DNA of 64,000 bases from Sordariomycetes sp. S80-01Y (GCA_037042185.1 JAXQJY010000027.1:1426001-1490000); one strand, 5' to 3'; positions 36,817 through 49,391 are shown, counted from the stretch's first letter. Made by a program: numbers and translations. Notes: generated by a model not told the origin, from the letters alone.

Positions 36817-37392
36817 CTATTGAGAAATCAGAGCTTGACAGAGGCTGCCAAGATGGATTTCCACACGACGTTGACGAAATAGTGTCGGCGGCAATCGTTC
36901 GAACAAAGGCCTTCCCTGTCTAACCTTGCTGATTTCTTGCGGCGTCCACATGACACCCATTGTTTCCAAGACGCCATTGTCAATGTACTTGTCCTTACTG
37001 ACATACGTCAGTCGCCACACAAATCTCGCCAGATCTAGTCCATCCGAGTCATTCGTGATTCATCATACGACTCGTCGGTTTGTTCCTCTCTCGTACGACA
37101 TCAATGTAGCGTCTGCAAGGGAGAATGTAAAGTGCCCGGGTGTCACACCTTGCTGAACCGGAAGCTTAGCGTCAACATTGGCGTGTGTCTTGCTATACGC
37201 GGATATAGAATGCTTCGGCACTCCTCGGGGAAAGGGATCAGAGAGGCGAAAGGCTGTGAGCGTGTACACTATAGAGCGCTCGGAAGAGAGTCGACTGAAG
37301 TCCATCCACATGTCGCAAAAGTTCTAAGGCGGATAACACCAAGTCGCTGAGACGCCTGCTGCCCATAGCAGACGGAGTGTCTTGCTTGACAT
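36817..37392 (-). pseudogene. Unrecognised interrupted reading frame, possible gene relic
   Basis: From an ATG at 37392 to a stop at 36817 the same minus-strand frame stays protein-like for 192 codons but is interrupted in two places, one TAG and one pair of adjacent TGA codons. Text such as VYTLTAFRLSDPFPRGVP, QQGVTPGHFTFSLADATLM and ARFVWRLTYVSKDKYIDNG has the amino-acid balance of a soluble enzyme. I do not recognise the family and see no transposon or virus hallmark. The stops could be point decay (C-to-T changes fit all three) or could sit in small unseen introns; the TAG is preceded by CCT and could serve as an acceptor. Whether this is a pseudogene or a spliced gene is open. Confidence 0.4.
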
Positions 37393-38656
37393 GCTCAAGT
37401 GGTATCATGAACACAAGAACCAGCCGTATATGGTGTCCCTAATTGGAAGGGGCTCCTAGGTGCAAGGCGCTTTTACTTTCAGCAAACGTGTAGATAACGT
37501 TGCTCCGAGCTACGCAAGTGCGGCGTATTGTGCAACCCCAACGCGGGACGCCAAACATACAACGGTGATGTGCATCTCAATACCTCACCATAAATAAACA
37601 AGCTCCATGTCACGAACCCATGCTGTCGTGTTGCGTTCTATTCAAATGCCGCAAGACACTGCGATTTATCTGGAGCCTGCCTCGGTCTCACCACACCTGG
37701 GACCACGTTACACTTTCTCGAACTCGGCCTGATGATAAGAACGAAGGGCGGTCTGCAACACAACACCTCGCAATCGCACTTCTCCCCCATCCCCAGATAG
37801 GCAGTCAAGAGGTCGCAATCCTCCTAGGCGGCGACGAGTGGTTTGTGTGCTTCAACACCCAGGTTCAGGAACAAAGAACGTCATGCTTCAGGTCCGAGCA
37901 GCAAATACCTCCTGGAGAACCATCGCCAAGATGAGGAAGGACAAGGATCCAGGAATTCGGCAAGTAGCCGATCTCTCGACAGCGCGCGCGCAGCGATTAA
38001 GGACCAGCAACCGTGTGAGAGGCACATGCTCCCCCAGCTCTGCTCCTCCCAGCTCACGGAGGCACGACGAGCCCCTGGACAGTAAGGATTCCGTGACCAC
38101 GCGCACGACCAGCCTCAACTTGGGGCTGGCGTCCAATAAATAATAGCATGAAGTCACCACCCAAATGCTTCAAGTTCAACTGAGGGAGCGCTGCCCCCCA
38201 GTCGGTTGCCTCCGAGGCCTGCAGACCGGAAGTGCGGCACTTGGCGCCCCACCACCTCCGACCTCCCGCTCCGCATATTCGGCACCGGCGCCGGCGAGAA
38301 CGTTATTCCCAGACCAGTCCCTCGCCAAACACAGCGCAATGCCCCCCTCATTCCGCTTTCCACATGAATCTCTAGCTCACGTCCTAGCCCCAAATTATCG
38401 CGTTTGCCTAGATGGCGTGCGGCGAGGGGGCACGTCATAGTTGATCCATCGTACCTCCTGATGTGGAGTGGGAAGAGCTTTCCACGTTCCTGTCGGTTAC
38501 GGTGGGAGGGCTAAGCGCCATGATGCTTAAAAAGAAAGTTGGCTTCGAGAACGGAGATCTGCTTCTCCTCCGAACACCATTACTGCCTCCCCCCTCCCGT
38601 TCATTTCTACAGCAGTAGGCGCCCTCTGCTCCGCACTTCTGTAGCACCACCTCAAC
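37393..38656. other. Intergenic region upstream of the amino-acid permease
   Basis: Overlapping short frames on both strands at 37620-38440 have no family features. The last 250 bp are CT-rich and probably promoter and leader of the permease. No gene called. Confidence 0.5.
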
Positions 38657-40305
38657 ATGTCGACCTCACCCCCCGCCACCAAGGAGACTGTTCCTGATCT
38701 CGAGGCCTCCGATGTCACCACAAAGCCGTCTCGTCTCGCCGGCATCTTTGGTGGTAACAATGTCTCCGTCGGCCCCCGCATCGCGCCCATCGCGGAGCAC
38801 ATGAAGGACGAGGTGCCCAGCACCTCGTCTGACAGCGAAGCCGACTCCGCAGACGCCATCCTCCGTCAGCAGCTCGCCAGCGAAGAGGACAATGCCATCC
38901 AGTACCGCACGTGCTCCTGGCAGAAGACCGCCGGTCTTCTGTTCAGCGAGTACATCTGCCTCGCCATCATGAGCTTTCCGTGGTCGTATAGCTTCCTGGG
39001 TCTCGTGCCTGGTATCCTCCTCACCTTGTTCGTCGCCGCGACCGTCCTGTACACGAGTCTTGTGCTGTGGGAGTTCTGCTTGAGACATCCTGAAGTGCGT
39101 GACGTTTGCGATATAGGCCAGACCTTGTTCTGGGGTAAGGAGTGGGCCTGGTGGGCGACCGCCGCCATGTTCGTCCTGAACAACACCTTCATCCAGGCAC
39201 TGCACGTGCTCGTCGGAGCCGAGTACATCAACACCATGACCGACCACGACGTCGTCGGTGGCTGTCGCACTGTCGAGTTCGCCGTTGCAGTGACCGTCAT
39301 CTGCTGGCTTGCTTCCTTGCCGAGGACCTTCAGTATGCTGTCGAAGCTGGGCACTGCATCGGCCTTCTTCACCCTGATCTCCGTGCTCCTAGCCACCATT
39401 TTCGCCGGTATCCAGAAACGTCCTGCGGGCTACGACCCAGCGATGGGAGAGCCGATTGTGACTGCTATTCCGGCGAAGAGCACGACTTTTGTGACGGGTA
39501 TGGCGGCCTTCTTGAACATCAGCTATACCTTTATCGGGCAGATTACCATTCCCAGCTTCATCGCTGAGATGCGCGAGCCCAGGTGAGTGCCATGCACACC
39601 TTTCAGTGACAACCATAAGCTAATAGACGCCAGGGACTTCCCCAAGTCACTGTGGGCCTGTACCATCGCCGAAATCATTGTCTTCAGCATCGTCGGCGGC
39701 GTCATCTACGCTTATACTGGAAACCAGTACATGACTTCGCCCGCCTTCGGTTCTTTGGAAGAGCTGTACAAGAAGGTTTCCTTCTCCTTCATGATCCCGA
39801 CAATCCTCTTCCTCGGCTGTCTGTACGCGAGCGTGACAGGACGCTTCGTTTTCTTCCGCGCCTTCAGGGGGTCGAGACACATGAAGGAGCACACATTGGT
39901 CGGCTGGACAGCCTGGGCCTCAATTCTGTTGGTGACCTGGATCGCTGCTTTCATCATCTCGCAGGTGATCCCGTTCTTTTCATCTTGTAAGTTGCTCCCA
40001 ACCTCTCTGGTGTGATATGCGCTGACTAGTCAGTGCTCTCCGTGATGTCGTCCTTGTTTGACTGCTGGTTTGGCTTTATCTTCTGGGGTGTCGCCTATTT
40101 CCGCATGCGCCACGCCGACAAGACGGTTGGCAGGAAGCGTAACCCTGTTGGTGATGTGCTTTCAATGGCTCTGAATGTTTTCCTCATTGCTATCGGTATT
40201 CTGTTCCTTACTGTGGGAACTTATGCCAGTGTGCAGGGCATCATCGACTCGTATGAGGCTGGTGAAGTTGCGGGCGTATTTTCATGTGCAAGCAACGGCA
40301 TTTAA
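38657..40305 (+). CDS. Amino-acid/auxin permease family transporter (Aa_trans)
   Basis: Multi-pass plasma-membrane or vacuolar permease, probably proton-coupled uptake of neutral or aromatic amino acids like Neurospora MTR. Exons 38657-39582, 39634-39986 and 40034-40305 give 516 aa, joined in phases 2 and 1. A polar N-terminal tail of about 90 residues precedes helix 1 (TAGLLFSEYICLAIMSFPWS), and about eleven hydrophobic helices follow. The IGQITIPSFIAEMREPRDFPKS stretch spanning intron 1 is the family's best-conserved region. Length is normal. Substrate cannot be assigned from sequence alone. Confidence 0.9.
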
Positions 40306-40863
40306 GCGCATCAAATCTCATGACTTGGGAGATGCGCACCGTGCGAAGGATGATAGTACAAAGTATATACGAACAAAGTGCCTCTGCTATGGTGAAGACC
40401 GTGATCGTATGAAAATCGCCTCCCGATCACATCGAAAAGCCGGTGAAGCGTTTCGCGCATGTTTGGCTGTGGATTCCCATCTTCCCAGGTCGTTCACGCG
40501 GTGGTTTGTGGGCGGCCATTGGTTCAATTGAATACCGCACCCCGCTGATTGCCAGGGACCCCTCAGCGTGGCGACTTTCCCAGCCTGACAGAATGACATG
40601 GACAGAGAGGGCAGGAATTTAGTGGTTTGGCTCAGTGAAATGTCCCGCACACAGTCTATGCAGCTTATTTGTCTACACCCTATTTGACTTCGTAGGCCCC
40701 TGAATCTCCTGAAAAACGGCCACCATCGGACCACATCTCGAATCAGGTGAGCTCCGAGCTCCAGCTATTTGCCGCCTCGTCCCCAACTTCCTCATCAATT
40801 CTTTCCCTACTTTCGAGCTTTTCACATCGGCCTTCGACCATTTTACCCCTCGAAGCCGCCGCC
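40306..40863. other. Promoter region of the sphingolipid desaturase
   Basis: The frame of the next gene stays open back to a GTG at 40747, but the first ATG, in a GCCGCCATG context, is at 40864. The region otherwise holds only short frames. Confidence 0.55.
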
Positions 40864-42061
40864 ATGCCGTCCACATCTTCGGCAACCGTCACCAAGACGC
40901 CCAAACTCCGCAAGTCGGCCTCCTCCTCCTCGTCCAAGAAGTCCAAGTCCTCCGATGCTCCCGCCACCACCACGAACGACGACTTCTTTTGGACCTATAC
41001 CGAGGAACCCCACCGCACGCGTCGCATCGCCATCATCAAGTCGCACCCCGAGATCACGAAGCTCTGCGGCCACGAGCCCCTCACGAAATGGGTCGTCCTC
41101 GCCGTCGTCGCGCTCCAGGTGGCCTGCGCCTTGTACCTCAAGGACACGGCGTTCTGGAGTCTGAAGTACTGGGGCCTCGCCTATGTCATTGGGGCGACTG
41201 CGAACCAGAACCTGTTTCTGGCAATCCATGAGATTTCGCACAATCTTGCTTTCAAGAGCCCGATGGCAAACCGCCTGCTAGCTATATTTGCGAACTTGCC
41301 CATTGGCATCCCATATAGCGCTTCGTTCAGGGTATGTTTACCTACTCGAGAACCACGATAGAAGGATGGCAGTACTGACAGCATTATAGCCTTACCACCT
41401 GACGCACCACAAGTCGCTCGGCGTCGACGGCGTTGATACCGACCTCCCGACCTCTGTTGAAGCCTTCATGCTCGACTCCATCTTCGGCAAGGCATTCTTC
41501 TGCACCTTCCAGATCTTCTTCTACGCCATCCGACCCATGGCCGTCTACCGGATTCCGCTCACTAAGATCCATGCCCTCAACGTCGCCACGCAGCTCGCCT
41601 TTGACGCCGCCATCCTGCGCTACGCTGGCGGCCACGCAATGCTGTACTTCCTCCTCAGCTCGTTCCTGGCAGGTAGCCTCCACCCCTTGGCTGGACACTT
41701 CATTGCGGAGCATTACGTGTACGAGACCGTGGCGCCGGCGGCCAAGAACCCAGAGAACAAGATCCCGGTGCCCGAGACGTTCAGCTACTACGGCCCGTTG
41801 AACTGGCTGACGTACAACGTCGGGCTGCACAACGAGCACCATGATTTCCCGGCCGTTCCGTGGACGAGGCTCCCGCAGGTGAAGTCGATTGCGGCGGACT
41901 TTTACGATGACCTGCCGAGGCATGAGAGCTGGGTCATGGCGATCTGGAACTTCATTTTCGACAAGAACGTCGGTATCAAGTGCCGCGTGAAGAGGGAGAG
42001 TGGTGGGAGAATCGTTGGTGGTGGTAGCGGCGGCTGGACTGAGAAGGAGATCCAGAACTGA
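40864..42061 (+). CDS. Sphingolipid delta-4 desaturase (dihydroceramide desaturase)
   Basis: ER-membrane di-iron enzyme that puts the 4,5-trans double bond into the sphingoid base, a step leading to fungal glucosylceramide. Exons 40864-41331 and 41390-42061, joined in phase 0, give 379 aa. The three His boxes are present: HEISHN, HLTHH (made by the splice) and NEHHDF. The N-terminal DUF/Lipid_DES region reads FFWTYTEEPHRTRR, then four or so membrane helices. A Ser/Lys-rich N-terminal tail of about 35 residues is normal in fungi. The start has a strong context. The gene is complete. Confidence 0.96.
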
Positions 42062-42444
42062 TGGCCTAACCGAGACGCCCCTTTAACGTAATAGAGTTCA
42101 GCAAGCCGGGACACTGCGGCATGCATAGGCGTTGGGAGTCTACATGATGCATGGGAACAGCATACTTAGCACGAACGAATAGATATTGCTTCACGGACAC
42201 CCGAACATCTGAAGATTGAATGTGAAGACGCCATTCCGATCAAAAACAAAGCAAACAAATCGAGAGCAGTACTACATGTCCCCCCAGGCACAACTCCTCG
42301 TCATGAATAGCCCACGCATAAAGTACCGTCCTCTAGGCACCTCTCCTCTACGCATGCAACAGGATGCGTGCCACACCTCTTTGCAATGAATCCCCGGTCG
42401 CCAAGACAAGCTCCCTTCTACCTGTAGCCCAACTCATCCTGACT
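42062..42444. other. Convergent 3' flanks
   Basis: This lies between the desaturase stop and the VAP stop. No gene seen. Confidence 0.6.
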
Positions 42445-43564
42445 CTAGAAGAAGAAATACCCGACGAGGAAGGCCAGGAACACCAGCAAGGCGACGATTC
42501 TAACGGGCACACCCTGCACCTTTTCTGGCACGGCTTGGTTTACTTGCTGTGCGGCGTGCTTCACCTCATCGGCTCCGCTCTTCACACGTTGGCGGACAGC
42601 GCTATCTGTCGCGGTGGCGTCCTTGACCTTCGTGGCAGCCAAGCTGGCAGTCGCAGATGCGGAGTTCGCGACGGACGCGGCAGCCTGCTTGACCGGTTCG
42701 ACAGCGGACTTCTCCTCGGGTTCGGAGCCTTTCAACCCATCATAAGGAGGAGGAGATGATGTCGGTGGCGAGTCATTTCCGGCCGTAGGAGAGGTGAACC
42801 TCTGGGATGCATTCGGGGTGTCGGCGGCGGCCTGTGAAATATGTCAGAACATCGCAAGAACAGCCACCAGACGCTGGACGTACCGCTCCGGTCTGCTTCG
42901 CAGGCGTGGCAACCACAGCAGGCGCAGCTCCGTCGTCCGAGGTAGCAGCCAACCAGTTCACACGAATCTTCCTCTCGGTAATTTGCGACTTCTCAGTCGA
43001 ATCAAACTTCATCCGTCAGCGTGTGTTCGACATGAGGTCGCGTGATCCTTACCACCGAGGCGATGCTAGCGAACTCCTTGTCGCCCGTAATCGACGCAGA
43101 CTGGACGAGGAACTTGTCGCGGCACTTGGCGTCAGCAGGGGGTTCCTGCTTCATGGCTTGAAGGAGCACTGCGCAATTGTCAGCTACCGAGATGATGTAG
43201 CAGGCGAGAGGGACGTACCGGAGACATCGAAGTCTTGGCCCGGTTCGATGCGGCCAGCATTAGGGCGGACGCAATATCTATAGCATGTCAGGAGGCGACG
43301 GCGTTGAAGGAAGTATCTGGCCGTACTGTTTCGGCGCGGTGGTTTTGACCTAGTCGCATGAGTGAGGGCGTCGCAACGAGGGGTAGCGAGGTCGAGAACG
43401 TACCTTGAAAGCGACCGGGGTGGTGCTTGGGTTCTTAAGGGTTAAAGTCTGGGAGACCTCGTAGGTGAATGGACCTGATCCATGGTCAGTAGCTGCTCCG
43501 CCTCATACAAGTCGATTTACGCACGCCGAAAGTTCAGCTCCAGGGGCTCGATCTCAACCGACAT
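42445..43564 (-). CDS. VAP/Scs2-type MSP-domain ER membrane protein
   Basis: Tail-anchored ER protein whose MSP domain binds FFAT motifs of lipid-transfer and tethering proteins at contact sites. Seven exons: 43564-43525, 43474-43404, 43349-43327, 43277-43219, 43168-43053, 43006-42884, 42831-42445, closing to 272 aa. Exon 3 is a 23-nt microexon. Spliced text is canonical: LNFRRPFTYEVSQTLTLKNP, TPVAFKVKTTAPKQYCVRPN, GRIEPGQDFDVSVLLQAMK, CRDKFLVQSA. A Pro/Ser linker and an Ala-rich helix follow, and the last 20 residues (VPVRIVALLVFLAFLVGYFF) are the tail anchor. Donors of introns 1 (GTGCGT) and 3 (GTACGG) deviate from consensus but are forced by the protein. No single open frame covers this gene, so automatic callers could easily fragment it. 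Confidence 0.93.
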
Positions 43565-45009
43565 GGTGGCTCGTCGCAAAGGGGGGGTTGGATTCAGGAG
43601 GTTGGATATCAGGATCGGTGTTGAGGACGTGGGCGAGGGCAGAGGTGATGGCGCCGACAGTAGGTGTTATCGGAATCTGTTCGAAGTTTGGCTATGTCGG
43701 CTGCGGACGCTGTGTGGTCGTCGGTCGTGGGCGGCTGCTTGGTAATGATTGACACTCGCTCGATGTTGGGAGGGCCTTTGGGAGCATCTGTTTACGACGT
43801 CAGCGGGCCAGCTTTCCATGTGCTCGCCCGATCCGAGGTGCGTTTGGGTTTACCCGGTTTTTTGCCTGGCTCGTTCCCCACTACCCTGTGGCTTCAGGTT
43901 GCGCAAGATCAAGACTCGGCATGTTAGTGTCGCGTCACTAATTCCTGGAAGTTCCGTTTAAATCTTACGTTCTGTCGCTTTGGAGTCCATGGGTGGACAC
44001 ACTATCGGTGTCTATTCAATTGTGTCGAGTAGACGTCTTTATGTCATCTATCTAATATTCACTCTGTAGCGTCAAGCTGTTTGCACTCACAACGTTTTTA
44101 GTTAAAAACACACCAAAGCGAACAATAACAACCCTGAAAAGTACTCGCGTTGGGCCTTTCTTTCTTTCATCAAGACTTTTGAAGCCATGATCACAACGTA
44201 ATTTTATACGAGCGCGCACATGTCGGCCTCGACTCGAAGCTCTTCCCAACAAGCCCTAGGAGACAAGTCACTCGTAAGACTCTTTTAAATGGTGGCGGCT
44301 GGCATTCTCAGACACACACATGCTCCGAGGCACAACAAGATGGCAGTCGGTAGACTTGAGACTACCACAGCAGCTTGGGCAAGGGTTCGCTGAACCGTCG
44401 ACAAGGTTTGCTCAGAATTTCACGGTAGTAACGTGTTAAGCGTATGTATGTTGTTCACTCATGAAATGTCTCGGCGGCCCCACGACGGAAAGAGTTATTC
44501 CCCGTCAGCTGTGAGCCTCATCGTCGAATTGAATGATGTGCCCCGCAACATGTTCGCGACGTTACGGTCCGCGTCAGGCACGGACGCCCTCGTGGACTCG
44601 ACTCGGACCTCGGAATGTGGGGCAACGACGTACGCCATGAATACTAGGGTTGGGGAGTCATGAATGAGGTAGCTAACGCAATCGACCATCTGCCTGATGA
44701 CCAACAAGTATTCGCCATTTCGATCGCTGTCGCGGCCATTGTCTTAATTGACGTAACACAAGAGATTAAAACAACCTTTTTGTTTGTAAAGGTAAGCTAC
44801 TTGAAGTACTAACGTATCGAACGTTCCAGTCGACTGTAGCTCACCTTTGCCCCTCGGTCTTAGCTGACAGGCGTCACTGATTCATCCTTGCCCCACTATC
44901 AACAACGCCGCTGGGGGGCGCTAGATTCACTGGCCCCTTCAACTTCGCAACAACGGTCGGGCTTGTCATCTTACCAACAGCACCCAAAGACTTCGATTCA
45001 ACCGCCAAG
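43565..45009. other. Divergent intergenic region, VAP and UBX genes
   Basis: This is 1.4 kb of upstream DNA for both neighbours. The stretch near 43.95-44.4 kb is richer in A and T than the surroundings. Open frames are short and lack features. No gene or repeat family recognised. Confidence 0.5.
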
Positions 45010-46059
45010 ATGCCTTCAGACCTGGATCAACTTCTCGACATGGGCTTTGATAAGTCTCGTGCCGAGATAGCCGTTAAGAAGTCCGGCGGCCGTACGTCTC
45101 ACCCCTCACCCCCCATCTAAACCACCTCATGCTCACCAACAGACAGTGCAGGGAGCTCTGGAGTGGTTAGAAAAGAACCAAGATAAATCTCTCGAAGACA
45201 TCCAGGCTGAAGAAAAGGACAAGGGAGCGGAGGACGACGATGAGGCGACTCAGGCAAAGATTGCGGAGTTGGAGACAGGGCAAGCCAAGTCCATGGTTTG
45301 CAACGAGTGTGGCAAGAAGTTCAGAAGTATGAACGCCGCTGAGTTCCACGCTTCCAAAACGTAGGTTCCTGCAATATGGCGCTGGAGGGGATACTCTGCT
45401 GACCTTTTAGTGAGCATACCGACTTCTCGGAGTCAACCGAGGAGATCGCCCCTCTCACCGAGGACGAGAAGAAGCAACGCCTCGAAGAGCTTCGAGAACG
45501 CCTCAAGGCCAAGAAAGCTGCCGGTGCCGTCCAGGATAAGGAAGAGCATAGGCGCAACGAGCAAATTCGACAGAAATCCACCAAAGAAACCCAAGAGGCC
45601 AAGGAGGAGTTGCAACGCAAAGAGCAGATCAAGGAGGCTGCCCGTAAACGTCAGGAGAAGCTCGATGACCTTGAAGCAAAGAAGCGCATCAAAGCCAAGA
45701 TTGAGGCTGACAAGGCTGAACGCAAGCGGAAAGCTGATGAGGCGAAGGCTGCGAGGGAGGGCAGGACAGCCCCCTCGGCTCCTGAGCCCGCTGCACCTGC
45801 GCCTGTGGCATCCAAGCCCAAGGCAGATCACAACGAGGCGAGGCTTAGACTTCAGACCGAGGGAGGAAACATCACGAAGACACTACCAGCGGAGACGACA
45901 CTTTTTGAGCTGGCGCAGCAGGTTCAGAGCGAAACAGGAAAGCCTGTCCAGAGCTTCGCGACTACGTTCCCGAGGAAGACCTTCGAGGGCGATGTGGACA
46001 TGAGCAAGACGCTCAAGGAGGCAGGGCTAGTACCGTCGTCGGTCCTGATTGTGAAATAG
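45010..46059 (+). CDS. UBA-UBX domain protein (UBXN1/SAKS1-like p97 cofactor)
   Basis: Adaptor linking ubiquitinated proteins to the Cdc48/p97 ATPase. Exons 45010-45091, 45147-45360 and 45411-46059 give 314 aa. The first splice completes the N-terminal UBA domain (LDQLLDMGFDKSRAEIAVKK then GGLQGALEWL). A C2H2-type finger follows (CNECGKKF ... FHASKTEH, its last His after intron 2). A long charged coiled coil occupies about residues 100-210, then the UBX domain (RLRLQTEGG ... TFPRKTF) runs to the C-terminus. Intron 2 has a GTAGGT donor. Domain order matches human UBXN1. Complete, with no anomaly. Confidence 0.93.
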
Positions 46060-46451
46060 GGGGCCATGGTAGGATGAAATGACGGGTACCCAACAACGGC
46101 ATGTAGTTGGTAGCTACCATTAGGATTCAGGAGCCTAGGGACGTCCCTTGGCATTCACGAACAAACGGTAATCACAAGACGCGATGCACGCTTCGATTGC
46201 TTTTCAAGTCCTTAAATTGACCAGTACCGTCCCCCGCGTGAACTCCGTCGTAGAGGTGTCCCTCACCGCGTCATGCCAATACTAAGCACACAGGTACATC
46301 TTTCCTGCCCGCCTCAGCTGATCGATCGATGAATGCTTTTAGACAGCCCCAAAGCCATGCAGTAGTGAGTCTTGAAAGAACAAAGGAAAAGAAGTTCGAG
46401 TGAGTCGTCGTCGTGGTATTCTCGTAGATGAATTTAAAGGATAAAATGCGC
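46060..46451. other. Convergent 3' flanks
   Basis: This lies between the UBX protein stop and the P1 stop. No gene seen. Confidence 0.6.
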
Positions 46452-46962
46452 TTAGTCGAAGAGACCGAAGCCCATGTCCTCGTCCGACTCCTCAGCCTCG
46501 TCCTCCTTCTTGGCCTCCTCGGCGGGAGCACCGGCGTCACCGCCAGCGGCGGCACCACCAGCAGCGCCGCCAGGGGCAGCAGCACCACCGCCGGAGCCGA
46601 CGTTGGTCAGGAGGTCCTTGATGTCCTTGCCCTCAAGAGCCTATCCCGCGTGTTAGCTAGTGTGTTTCTCGGCATATCGAATTCGGTTCGCGGGTGGTAA
46701 GTCGTACCTTGGCGAAGATGGAGGTCCAGATGGGCTCGACGTCCTCAACACCAGCAGCCTTGATCAGGGTCTGGAGCTTGTCGGACTATGCGACTGTTAG
46801 CGGCGCTCCTCAAGTTCAATTCCCTCCGCCGCCGTGATCATCGTGGGGTTTTCGAATTTCGAGGCGGCGACGGGGTCCCTCAAAAGCACTCACGGTAATC
46901 TCAACGCCATCGTCGGCGAGGATCAGAGCCGCGTAGGAGGAGGCAACTTCGGCGTTCGACAT
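46452..46962 (-). CDS. RPP1: 60S acidic ribosomal protein P1
   Basis: Component of the ribosomal stalk that recruits and stimulates translation factors. Exons 46962-46894, 46785-46708 and 46640-46452, all phase 0, give 111 aa, the standard length. Seen: [20 protein letters not shown], the [19 protein letters not shown] core, an Ala/Gly-rich hinge and the conserved acidic C-terminus ending [11 protein letters not shown]. The first intron (108 nt) is longer than average here, as is common in ribosomal-protein genes. Confidence 0.97.
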
Positions 46963-47678
46963 TGTGACTGATGTTACTCGATTGTCGAGGGTCGTCGTAA
47001 TGGTTGGGATGTCAAGCGTGGAGGATGCGCGGTTGGATTCAAGGTGCACCGAAAGTTAGCCAACCCACAATCTGAAATTTTGGCCGAAGGGCTTCAAGAC
47101 CTAGACCAGGTGGGGGGCTGTAAATGAGGTGATTGGGTGAAACGGGCTGCTGGAGTTGACCAATCAGAACAGGCTACCGCTTGCGACCGCCAAGAGCCCC
47201 GAGCAAAGGTACGTACCTGCCTTGAAGGCTGCAGGAACTCCGAGGCCCCCCACTGTAACTTCCGTCAGAGCAGCGGCACCCCACTATGACCTCGCTGAAA
47301 GGCTACTGTTTCCGCGACGAGCCTCGAGAGTTCGGATGGGATTGCATCGCCAACAACTATTACTCACTGTAACACGATTCAGAAGAGTATCCTCGATACA
47401 GCCTTGCCTCCACGCTTGTTCCAGGAAGGATTCGAAAGGATCAACCAGCAAGCTTCCCTAGGCACCTTTCGCCCTCCACTTCGAACCCCGCGCCGCTTCC
47501 AAGCTTTGGCTTTCTTCGGAAGGGCTGGAAGTATCCCGACCGGCATTAGTAACCACCGTCCCAGCAAACCCGACGTCGCAGTTACGCATGCGGTCTTGGT
47601 AGTTGCAAGATATCGAAATCATCTACCATAAACCGACTTTATATTCTTCCTGCATCACCCCGAGAGAACGACGCCGAT
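46963..47678. other. Divergent promoter region, P1 and DUF2408 genes
   Basis: Upstream DNA for a highly expressed ribosomal gene (minus) and the DUF2408 gene (plus). The frame at 47404-47631 lies in the CT-rich leader of the latter and has no feature. Confidence 0.5.
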
Positions 47679-49162
47679 ATGGATACTCCAGCGGTGCCGC
47701 TGCCGCGGGATGCTCGGGAACAGGCAATCCTCGACCGCTTGACGGTTATACGCGACAACCTGCTTCTCCAGAAACGCGACCGAACTACATACATCCGAAG
47801 CCAAGACGTCATTCCTCTTTACGATGAAACGATCGAACAGGTCAAGGAACTCAACGCCATCCGTGAGGAGACCGGTAACAGGGAGGAAAACAGAGGTCGG
47901 TGGTAGCTTCATGCAAATGCGATGGGATCGACTGACAAGGCAACAGTGGACAAGGTTATGGAGAGCTGCTTCCAGCTCCTGTCCCTCTTCTACTTGACTA
48001 TCGGCCGCAACAACGAACTTCCCGCCGCCTTCGCCCTGACTTCGACAATCAAGCGATTACTAGACCATTTGACCGAGGTGGATCTGTATTCGGCCAAGGA
48101 CCTTGACAGCATCAGCTCGACTTTGGAGAAGCTGTCAAACATGATTGTGCAAGCAGAGAAGGGGGAAGGCCAGGAACATCATTCACCATACCTCTTGAAG
48201 CTTGTCAGCCGGCGTGTCGACCGGTGCAAGGAGATGAACGTCAATCTCCAGAACCGTCTTGGTAGATTTGGGGAGTGCTTGCTGGATAAGCACGAGAAGC
48301 TAATTTCGATCCTGCGCTCGATATCGCTAGCCAACACCAAGTCCCACTTCTCGTCCACAGAGGTCAAGAAGCTTCGAAGCCAGCTGCTTGAGGTTGGGGA
48401 GTCCAGAAATGGCGGCAAATTCTGCAGCGCCGATGGCAGCAATCCTCCAGGTGCTGAAGAGGTCCTTGATCTGTACGAACGATGTGTGAAATGGTCAGAC
48501 ATGGTCCTTGAGAGGAAGGGACAGGTTGCAGATCAGTGGCGCCCCATCTACGACCAACTCATCAGCATTCGCAACGAGCTTGAAAAACTGTCTCTGACAC
48601 AAGCGTGGTCACTGCGCGAGACGGATCTCTATGACTACCAACGACAGCTGGACAAGATCGACGAAAGCCGACAAGGTGGAAACTTTCAGGATGAGAAAGG
48701 CCGTGGCGCGGACTTGTGGACACAGCGGACTATGCTTTACCTTATAAGGCGAAGCTATGCGTACATTTATCAGTTCATGATCTCGTCCGAGCCGGTCTCC
48801 GAGGCGCTGCTACCAGTATACAACCAACTTCAAACGCTGAAGCGTTGCTTGTTGGAGGTGAAGGAGAGCGGCGGCGTTTCGTCAGTGCGCGAGTTATACC
48901 CATACAGCATGAAGGTAAGACATTCAATGACCGTATTTGCAGGCGCGGACTAACAATTCAGCTCAACTCTCTGGACAACATGAGGAAGGACGGCAAATTC
49001 GTCATTAACGGAGATATTCCCGAAGGACAGGGAAGTGTGAGCGAGCTTTTGGCCGAGTGCTTCGACATCAACTATGAGTTGAGGGTAGCAGCCGAGCAAG
49101 AGGCTGAGAAGGGGACCGAGGATGAAGAAAAGGAACCGAAGCCGACCAAAGCTGAAGAATGA
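47679..49162 (+). CDS. DUF2408 / UPF0662 family protein
   Basis: Conserved fungal cytosolic protein without a defined reaction. Exons 47679-47895, 47947-48914 and 48962-49162 give 461 aa. Almost entirely helical, with two related halves: IPLYDETIEQVKELNAIREE in the first, QWRPIYDQLISIRNELEKLS and LLPVYNQLQTLKRCLLEVKE later, each repeat of the same helix pattern. The first intron has a weak donor (GTCGGT) but its removal makes NREENRVDKVMESCFQL. The C-terminus is acidic. It matches the fission-yeast UPF0662 proteins in size and pattern. Confidence 0.85.
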
Positions 49163-49391
49163 TGGATCTATTTTTAGATCTCCCGTTTACCAGGTTGTTT
49201 ATGAGGTGCATGCATTGTTTTGGATTTCGATTCAGGGTCTGCGGATGTTTCTGTTGTGGTTTGGTTCTTCGCTCACAGTGGCGGTGCCGTGAGTTGGTAG
49301 ATGGTATTATCCGTGACTTTGGAGGCTATTTTCTGTGCGAGGAGCATGCGCGCGCTATTCTATTACTTTGGATTTCTTCAAGTCGGCCCTC

